7,150 nt of DNA from Candidatus Competibacteraceae bacterium. Lineage in GTDB: Bacteria > Pseudomonadota > Gammaproteobacteria > Competibacterales > Competibacteraceae. Below the pieces are notes generated by a model. It was not told the DNA's origin and did not search any database. It saw only the letters and a list, made by a program, of their open reading frames with translations. Below are positions 1-4,260 of the stretch, piece after piece. Location: NCBI GenBank assembly GCA_020445045.1, contig JAGRHI010000113.1, forward strand, positions 1 to 7,150. Direction: 5' to 3'. Made by a program: the position numbers and the translations under genes. Numbering within the stretch: the first letter of the stretch is position 1; every line of letters begins with the position of its first letter.

Positions 1-329
1 ACAGCGACTGGCTGCGTCAGCGACCTGCCGCGCTGGAAGCGGCTCCCGCCGTCAAACCGAAGCCTGCTGTCTCGTCCGTGCCAAAACCATCAAAACCCGC
101 CGCGCCAGGCAAGTTGAGTTACAACGAGCGGCGAGAATTGGAGCGGCTGCCGGCACGCATCGAGGAACTGGAGCAACGTCAGCGGCAGTTGCACGCCGCA
201 ACTGCCGACCCGGCCTTTTACAAACAGGAAGCGGCGGTTGTTGCTCGGCGGCTGGAGGAATTGCGAGCGCTGGAAACAGAATTGGAAGCGGCCTACGGAC
301 GTTGGGAGGAATTGGAGGCGCGGGAGTGA
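1..329 (+). CDS. uup: ABC-F ATPase Uup, C-terminal end (partial)
   Basis: This is the 3' end of a gene that begins before the window. Reading from position 3, the first residues SDWLRQRP match the segment that follows the second ABC domain in Uup. A Pro/Ala/Lys-rich linker follows, then a coiled-coil domain starting at KLSYNERRELERLPARIEE and ending RWEELEARE before the TGA at 327-329. The LSY..RELE.LP start and the closing RWEELE are typical of the Uup C-terminal domain, which binds DNA in the family. Uup is a soluble ABC-F ATPase. In E. coli it is linked to precise excision of transposons, to Holliday-junction or replication-intermediate handling, and to ribosome-related roles. Only about 108 residues are visible, so neither ATPase domain can be checked. 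An internal GTG at 78 is not a real start because the frame is open to the window edge. The assignment is confident for Uup over EttA, which lacks this tail. Confidence 0.9.
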   Translation, partial: SDWLRQRPAALEAAPAVKPKPAVSSVPKPSKPAAPGKLSYNERRELERLPARIEELEQRQRQLHAATADPAFYKQEAAVVARRLEELRALETELEAAYGRWEELEARE

Positions 330-344
330 AGGGGATGATGTGCT

Positions 345-653
345 TTATCGCTCAACGCGATCATCAGAATCCGAAACCCAATATACATCTGAACTGAATA
401 AGGTTTCGCCGCTGAAGGCGGTCAGTAGTGCGGCGGGCAGGGGGTCGAGGAATTCGGGAAGCAATTGACGCCGCACGCAGTCCGCCGCAAGCCTGATGGG
501 ATGCGGCAGGGTGCGTGGTGTAGGCAAGGGTCGGATTTCGGAGATGGGAATATTGTGCTTGCACAAAATGAGAGTCTCACCCCGCTCCAAGGTGGGCAGG
601 TAACGGGAACGGTGCGTGTGTCGTAATTTTCTGGCCCAGTGGAAAAAGCTAAT
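345..653 (-). pseudogene. Phd/YefM-type antitoxin remnant, 5'-truncated, toxin absent
   Basis: The minus-strand frame reads RSRYLPTLERGETLILCKHN and then IPISEIRPLP. This matches the core of Phd/YefM antitoxins, in which a GE-x-h-x-h-C/A-x-x-N/G-x-P-h-h-x-h-x-P-L strand follows a short helix. The later stretch LPEFLDPLPAALLTAFSGE resembles the acidic or hydrophobic C-terminal tail that wraps the toxin. What is missing is the N-terminal MxxxNhxEhKxxLS segment. Upstream of about position 617 the frame continues as unrelated sequence to a TAG at 654-656, with no ATG or GTG. The only usable start inside is a TTG at 588-590, which would delete the first helix. After FSGE the frame runs on about 20 unrelated residues to a TAA at 345-347. 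No PIN, Doc or RelE toxin follows; the 3' end of uup lies there instead. I infer a decayed orphan antitoxin. A short expressed protein from TTG cannot be excluded. Confidence 0.55.
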
Positions 654-742
654 CTAATCAGCATGATCATTGCTGGTGATGACGGATAGTGTAGATATAC
701 AGAAAATATATAATCATTAGTTAGCTCAAGAAGGATACCGCG
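654..742 (+). promoter_or_regulatory. Probable promoter and leader for the cassette 1 gene
   Basis: This stretch is strikingly AT-rich compared with both flanks. A perfect TATAAT lies at 709-714. The -35 region at the right distance (around 686-692) is poor, so the promoter is either weak or activator-dependent. Transcription would start near 721, which is also the inferred cassette recombination point. A near-palindrome at 659-675 (CAGCATGA / TCATTGCTG, one-base bulge) sits upstream and could be an operator. AAGGA at 731-735 is a good ribosome-binding site seven bases before the TTG at 743. The promoter assignment is by inspection only. Confidence 0.4.
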
Positions 743-2006
743 TTGAGTGAGTCTGGAAAACCAGAATTGCCTCGTTACTTTGATAGAGACACGGGGCAAC
801 ACCTTCACATCTACCTTGGGTGGCATTTCGCCCAAGTAAATGGCATTGAGGTCGAATTGGAAGGTGTCCCGTTGCTGAAGAACGAAATAACCGGTGAGGT
901 GGTTTTTACGTTCAAAACTGCGGCAATGGTTAACTATTTCGTCGGCGAAGCGAAGAAGCAAGGCAATCCCGGAATCAGGTTGAGCCCAAAACCCAGAGAA
1001 TCAAAGAGATATGGATATTGTGAAAAGGTGGATTTTATATATTCCGATATTGACTATGAGCACATACCTGGCTTAGTTCGGCCTTGGGATGAAGGTTTTC
1101 TTACGCCGGTATTTTTCAAGTCATCTGTGTTGAATAAATACACCCAAAACCCAGAATACAGGTTGGATCTATTCAGCGAAAGTTATGGAAATATTGAAAG
1201 TACCGAGTGGATCATTGCATTTGGTATCAATAGAAATTCATTGATCTTTATGTGGCTCGGTGACATTAATTCCCTTCCGATTCAAGAACAGTATTACTTG
1301 AGGTCTGAGAACGTTGATTCAGATCACGAGATCCATTCTGAGTTCTACGATGCGCAAATTGGTTGCATCCCATCCGAGCCTTCCCCGCAGAAACAATTAC
1401 TAAAAGCTAGGTCTGGTTTGGATGGCCTCGTAAAGAGCCAACATAATTTTCATCTTTATCAGCTGCACGGCGAAGTTGATAAAGTCATCGAACACTTACA
1501 CCGTCCAGTCTTTTGGGAAGATCGCCATGTTGCTCCTGTTGTGGAAGCACTCAATAAGATTCTGGTAGAAAGCCTGAATATTTCTGAATTGAAAAATAGA
1601 ATCAAAAGAAAAGACGAAAAGGCCAATATTAAGTCATTAGGCAGCTTAAAGGTTCTTGGTGTTTGGTTGGAAAATTATACGAGGCTTGGCAATATTTACG
1701 AGATAATGACACCGTTCTATGTTCTTTATGATTACAGGATTGTATGTGCTCATCTTGCATCTGAAGGGTCTCGTCTAGAAAAGATAAAAACCGTGAATGA
1801 ACGCTTGGGGCTAGATCAGAATGAGTCGAATAACGAAACAATATATGATGCACTGATCGGAAAATTATTGAGTTCAATCGACGCTATTGCTAATGAAATC
1901 AAGAGCTAACAAGGCCGTAAACTCGGACGCATTTTTCGTTCGCTACGCTCACTACAAATGCACCAGTTACGGCTGGCGTTGTCGCTGACGCTTCGCGCCC
2001 GCCCCG
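721..2006 (+). mobile_element. Integron-type gene cassette 1
   Basis: The left boundary is G720|TTAGCTC, a GTTRRRY-like core site. The right boundary is G2006|TTATACC. The diagnostic feature is that the first bases (GTTAGCTC, 720-727) are an exact reverse complement of GAGCTAAC at 1903-1910, the left core of the palindrome that follows the gene. In a circularised integron cassette these two elements form the two strands of the same attC end. The cassette holds one ORF, its ribosome-binding site begins within ten bases of the boundary, and its stop codon lies inside the left attC core; all three are typical of cassettes. Base composition is clearly lower in GC than in the flanking chromosomal genes. 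No integrase gene or canonical attI is visible beside it. Confidence 0.65.
743..1909 (+). CDS. Uncharacterised 388-residue cassette protein with C-terminal R-x4-H motif (possible HEPN)
   Basis: I do not recognise a named family. The start is TTG at 743, supported by AAGGA at 731-735 with seven-base spacing; the next in-frame Met (residue 62) has no comparable site. Residues 1-210 look like a mixed, beta-rich domain with a cluster of aromatic and acidic residues, including WIIAFGINRNSLIFMWLGD (156-174) and a later SDHEIHSEFYD (193-203). Residues 210-388 are predicted by eye to be mostly helical. Within them, LYDYRIVCAHL (328-338) contains R332-x4-H337, the spacing of the R-x(4-6)-H catalytic motif of HEPN ribonucleases. 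No signal peptide or membrane segment is seen. The stop codon sits in the left core of attC1. The AT-leaning codon use is unlike uup or the HEAT gene and suggests transfer. HEPN proteins often act in toxin-antitoxin and phage-defence systems. That role here is inference resting on one short motif, and the N-terminal domain could be a sensor. Confidence 0.85.
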   Translation: MSESGKPELPRYFDRDTGQHLHIYLGWHFAQVNGIEVELEGVPLLKNEITGEVVFTFKTAAMVNYFVGEAKKQGNPGIRLSPKPRESKRYGYCEKVDFIYSDIDYEHIPGLVRPWDEGFLTPVFFKSSVLNKYTQNPEYRLDLFSESYGNIESTEWIIAFGINRNSLIFMWLGDINSLPIQEQYYLRSENVDSDHEIHSEFYDAQIGCIPSEPSPQKQLLKARSGLDGLVKSQHNFHLYQLHGEVDKVIEHLHRPVFWEDRHVAPVVEALNKILVESLNISELKNRIKRKDEKANIKSLGSLKVLGVWLENYTRLGNIYEIMTPFYVLYDYRIVCAHLASEGSRLEKIKTVNERLGLDQNESNNETIYDALIGKLLSSIDAIANEIKS

Positions 2007-2013
2007 TTATACC
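1903..2013 (+). repeat. attC-like recombination site 1
   Basis: The site begins GAGCTAAC (left core, RYYYAAC-like) and ends GTTATACC (2006-2013), so TAAC pairs with GTTA across about 110 bases. Inside is a long imperfect hairpin: GCCGTAA (1914-1920) pairs with TTACGGC (1967-1973), and GCATTT (1929-1934) pairs with AAATGC (1956-1961), around a TTCGTTCGCTACGCTCAC loop region. The tail from 1974 to 2005 adds smaller GC-rich hairpins and pairs poorly with the left arm, so the fold is irregular. GTTGTCG at 1978-1984 is an alternative right core directly beyond the main stem. I prefer 2006 because it matches the left core of the next attC better. Confidence 0.6.
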
Positions 2014-2548
2014 TGAAAAATGACCTACGAATGCCGTCTTAAAAGGATCACGAAGAAGCATGTATTTAGTGCTTTGCTTTCTTTGTTTGCCTTTTACCTC
2101 GTGGATTATTTCGGTGTTGCTAACGTTGAGCATTGGTCTTCCTATGCAATAGGGATCGTTCTGGCATTGGGTTTTCTATATTTCGTAGAGAACTCGATGA
2201 TCCGGGTGGAAATCGAAGATGAAGCGGTAACTATTTACCACAGTGGCATGGTGCAAGGTAACATTCCGCAGGTGTTGATCACCAGCGTTGAGAGGGTCGG
2301 CTATAAGGGGTATTCTGCCATTGTCATTTCCACGAGTGATGGTCTCAAATACAATGTTCCAATGGGCTGCTTTTCAGAGGCCGAAGTTGAAGAAATGCTC
2401 AAAAAACTGAGAAAGGCATAACAATGCGGTTAAGCCGTTCGTCGCTTTTCTCCTCACTCGGACGATCAGCACTCCGCGCCTGCTCGCGCATGGCTTCGCC
2501 ATTATTGCGCGAACAGGCGCTCCGAGCTGAGCGTCGTTTACCTAGCCG
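2007..2548 (+). mobile_element. Integron-type gene cassette 2
   Basis: The boundaries are G2006|TTATACC and G2548|TTAGCC. The start GTTATACC is the reverse complement of the left core GGCATAAC at 2415-2422 with one mismatch in eight, as expected for the two ends of one cassette. The single ORF starts 13 bases after the boundary, and its TAA lies inside the left core of attC2. The unit abuts cassette 1 directly, giving an ordered array in the same orientation. Confidence 0.6.
2020..2421 (+). CDS. Small membrane protein with two helices and PH-like C-terminal domain
   Basis: This 133-residue protein has a short basic N-terminus (CRLKRITKKH) followed by two hydrophobic segments, at about residues 14-32 and 40-57, separated by a short loop. 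It is therefore probably a two-pass inner-membrane protein with both ends in the cytoplasm. From residue 60 onward the pattern MIRVEIEDEAVTIYHSG, then VLITSVERV, then SAIVISTSDG, and a final helix EAEVEEMLKKLRK looks like a bacterial PH-like fold: several strands capped by one helix. This two-helix plus PH-like layout is common in small uncharacterised membrane proteins. No catalytic motif is seen. The ATG at 2020 has no clear ribosome-binding site, so translation may be weak or depend on the upstream transcript. The stop codon lies in the attC2 core. Function is unknown. The ORF is clearly coding-like, but the domain call is by pattern only. Confidence 0.8.
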   Translation: MTYECRLKRITKKHVFSALLSLFAFYLVDYFGVANVEHWSSYAIGIVLALGFLYFVENSMIRVEIEDEAVTIYHSGMVQGNIPQVLITSVERVGYKGYSAIVISTSDGLKYNVPMGCFSEAEVEEMLKKLRKA

Positions 2549-2555
2549 TTAGCCA
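2415..2555 (+). repeat. attC-like recombination site 2
   Basis: The left core GGCATAAC (2415-2422) and right core GTTAGCC (2548-2554, an almost exact GTTRRRY) flank about 140 bases that fold into a long imperfect palindrome. The apex is very strong: GCGCCTGCTCGCGCA (2476-2490) pairs with TTGCGCGAACAGGCGC (2505-2520), with a nested ATGGC/GCCAT cap. Lower arms are GGTTAA near 2429 against TTTACC near 2537, and ACTCGGA near 2455 against TCCGAG at 2521. The length and the extrahelical mismatches fit the long attC class. This is the better formed of the two sites. Confidence 0.7.
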
Positions 2556-2572
2556 TTAATGAGAAACTGTCG

Positions 2573-3369
2573 ATGCGTTTCTTGATAGCTCTTGTGATGC
2601 GGTCAATGCGACTGTCGTCGTCGCGAAGCTGCTGATTATGTCCGCTCACCGCATCACACAGTTGAAGGTGCTCATATCGGGCGGATTTTGCGGCCCGTAC
2701 GAGAAGCTGTTGCCGGAGTTCGAGCGCACGACGGGCATCAAGGTCACCACCGGCTCGGGTTCGTCGCAGGGAAAGGGACCGCAGACTATCGCGGCGCAAC
2801 TCGCCCGTGGTGTACCGGTCGATGTGGTGATCCTCTCCAGGGAAGGACTCACGGAACTGATCGCCGCGCACCGAATTGCCTCGGGGACCGACACGGACCT
2901 GGCGCGAACGCCCATCGGTGTCGCGGTGCGCGCTGGGGCCGCGAAACCCGATGTCAGCACCGTCGAAGCCTTCAAGCAAATCGTATTGAACTCGAAAGCG
3001 ATCGCGGTCCCGAGTAGCACCAGCGGTATCTTTCTGATTGAGGAGGTTTTTCCGCGACTCGGCATCGCGCACAGGATCAACGTCAAGATCACGCCGCGCG
3101 GCACGGACGCAGCGGCCATGGTTGCGGCGGGAGAGGTGGACGTGGCGGTCCTGCCGGTCAGCGAAATCGTGTACGCACCCGGCGTCGTCTTGGCGGGATT
3201 GATCGCGGAGGAGATCCAGCTGAATCAGATGTTCTCGGCGGCGGTCGTGGCTGGATCAAACGAAGTTGAAGCGGCGAAGCGGCTGATCGCGTTCCTCGCC
3301 TCTGAGCGCGCCTCCGAGACGATCAGGAACAGCGGCATGGAGCCGCTCGCGAAACGCTACCCAGATTGA
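2573..3369 (+). pseudogene. ModA/PBP-like substrate-binding protein with frameshifted signal peptide
   Basis: The open frame 2638-3369 (243 residues) encodes a periplasmic-binding-protein domain. QLKVLISGGFCGPYEKLLP opens the first lobe. TTGSGSSQGKG (37-47) is the usual ligand-loop region. VDVVILSREGLTELI (61-75), AIAVPSSTSGI (121-131), and a late FSAAVVAGSNEVEAAKRLI segment follow the order seen in ModA-like extracytoplasmic binding proteins. Such proteins need a signal peptide, but the ATG at 2638 has none and no ribosome-binding site. A signal-like start, MRFLIALVM, lies at 2573-2599 in another frame and stops at TGA 2633-2635. The hydrophobic piece NATVVVAK (2605-2628) is in the mature frame. 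The original leader therefore appears broken by at least one indel. The product is probably non-secreted and non-functional, unless the error is in the sequence. The gene is GC-rich, unlike the cassettes before it. No transporter partner genes are nearby. Confidence 0.7.
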
Positions 3370-3523
3370 TGCAAGCTGACTGCCTTGGCAATGGGCGAGC
3401 GCTGCGTGAAAATGTTTCTGACAATCGGCTACATAAAGACGCTAAACTCTTCGCGGCGATCCAAATTTACCGCAGCTAGGAGTTAAGCGTCTCTCCCTAT
3501 ATCGCACATTTAATTAGGTTTTC
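3370..3523. repeat. Spacer with 13-base inverted repeat; terminator or degenerate attC
   Basis: Between the binding-protein remnant and the convergent minus-strand gene lies AGACGCTAAACTC (3437-3449), facing GAGTTAAGCGTCT (3480-3492). They match at 12 of 13 positions around a 30-base loop that contains a further GCGG/CCGC pair. For minus-strand transcripts the stem is followed by TTTAT, so it may terminate the gene at 3524-3904, though the loop is large. GTTAAGC at 3482-3488 also fits GTTRRRY and GCTAAAC faces it, so a decayed short attC is an alternative. At about 48 bases core to core it is shorter than known attC sites. Confidence 0.4.
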
Positions 3524-3904
3524 TCAATCAATAATATTTACACAACTGCCACCTTCACAGCCGCCCGAACCATCATAAACACCACGAGGACTCACAGGGG
3601 AACCACCACCCCAGGAACCACCATAATTATTATTTTGTCTACGATTATAATTATTCCGCGCATCGATATAGGTGTTTCCGCGATGCCGAGGGTTGTTGAT
3701 GTTGACCCAATTCCCCTGTTGATCGACCAAATAATTTCCAGGGATGACCCGACCATAAGTCCGAATTGCTAGGGCGCATTCCCGATGAGTCATGGGTCGT
3801 CCATTGACCGTGGCCTGACAGGCGGCAAGAGCGGTTTCGCTGACTGTGAAGATGATTCCAAGCAAGGTGATAGTCGAGAAAAATACTGTTTTGATTGATA
3901 ACAT
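3524..3904 (-). CDS. Small secreted Asn/Gly-rich protein, unknown function
   Basis: I take the start at the ATG 3902-3904 because GGGAGG (complement of 3911-3916) lies six bases upstream; an in-frame ATG 27 bases earlier has no such site. The 126-residue product opens with a classic Sec signal peptide: MLSIK, a hydrophobic core TVFFSTITLLGIIFTV, then SETALA with likely cleavage before ACQATVNG. The mature part has a conserved-looking block (VNGRPMTHRECALAIRTYG and VIPGNYLVDQQGNWVNINN), then a low-complexity Asn/Arg/Gly/Ser tail, YNRRQNNNYGGSWGGGSP. Four cysteines remain, two in the head and two in the closing CEGGSC, which could form disulfides in the periplasm. No catalytic motif is recognised. 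It lies downstream of the HEAT gene on the same strand but is separated by about 350 bases, so it is probably a separate unit. Real gene likely; function unknown. Confidence 0.75.
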   Translation of the reverse strand: MLSIKTVFFSTITLLGIIFTVSETALAACQATVNGRPMTHRECALAIRTYGRVIPGNYLVDQQGNWVNINNPRHRGNTYIDARNNYNRRQNNNYGGSWGGGSPVSPRGVYDGSGGCEGGSCVNIID

Positions 3905-4260
3905 ATTCAACCTCCCATGCATTGAATGCAACCGTATCGTGGAGGCTTATTGCCTCTTTGACATAAACCCCATGCATTGCCGTGTTGGTGACAACAACGG
4001 TTGTGGTGGTCCTAACCGTTAGATAGAAAATACCTAGAACGGTTATGGTGATTTATGGCAAATGACATACCAACTCGTTAAAACTGATGAGCCATCAATG
4101 TTTGCCGTTAAACCAGCGGTAGCGGCAAACGTGAGGCAAACCGGAGCGATGCCGGAGTGGTTCATTCTGGTCCAGTGCGTCGGTTTGAAATGACCCTTGT
4201 CATCGGTCTGGATCGGTGTGGTTTGACCTGCTGTCTCTGGCAGGTTAGTAGGGTAACGGC
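3905..4260. other. Non-coding spacer with short repeats upstream of the secreted-protein gene
   Basis: I see no convincing gene here; a long minus-strand frame crossing it is a shadow of the HEAT gene. CCCATGCATTG occurs twice (3914-3924 and 3969-3979, 55 bases apart) and each copy contains the palindrome ATGCAT. AACGGTT occurs at 3996-4002 and 4038-4044, both followed by RTGG, with an inverted copy AACCGTT at 4014-4020; TAACCGTT/AACGGTTA can form an eight-base stem. GAGGC/GCCTC at about 3944-3957 forms a small hairpin. These may be regulatory sites for the minus-strand gene, whose promoter should lie here, but no clear -35/-10 pair was found. Confidence 0.4.
4100..4130. terminator. Hairpin downstream of the HEAT-repeat gene, possible terminator
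   Basis: GTTTGCCG (4100-4107) pairs perfectly with CGGCAAAC (4123-4130), with a nested ACC/GGT pair in the loop. It lies about 130 bases beyond the minus-strand stop codon of the HEAT gene. No T-run follows on either strand, so if it ends transcription it is not a standard intrinsic terminator. It could equally be a repeat element. Confidence 0.25.

Noticed and set aside
600..726. A preceding attC ending at GTTAGCT (720-726)
   Set aside because: The segment has no complementary arms, so it is more like an attI or secondary insertion site than an attC.
422..961. 179-residue minus-strand ORF overlapping the antitoxin remnant and the cassette start
   Set aside because: It spans the cassette boundary and antisenses both better-supported frames; its composition is not protein-like and no motif is recognisable.
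2542..3072. 176-residue and neighbouring minus-strand ORFs opposite the substrate-binding protein
   Set aside because: The plus-strand frame has clear binding-protein domain order; the antisense frames are Arg/Asp-rich products of high GC.
3905..3931. Upstream ATG start (MHSMHGRLNM) for the secreted protein
   Set aside because: GGGAGG lies correctly placed only for the later ATG at 3902-3904, and the signal peptide begins naturally there.
4018..4024. GTTAGAT next to a TAAC, resembling an attC right core
   Set aside because: There is no long palindrome upstream and no matching left core; the TAAC and GTTAG simply overlap in one short dyad.
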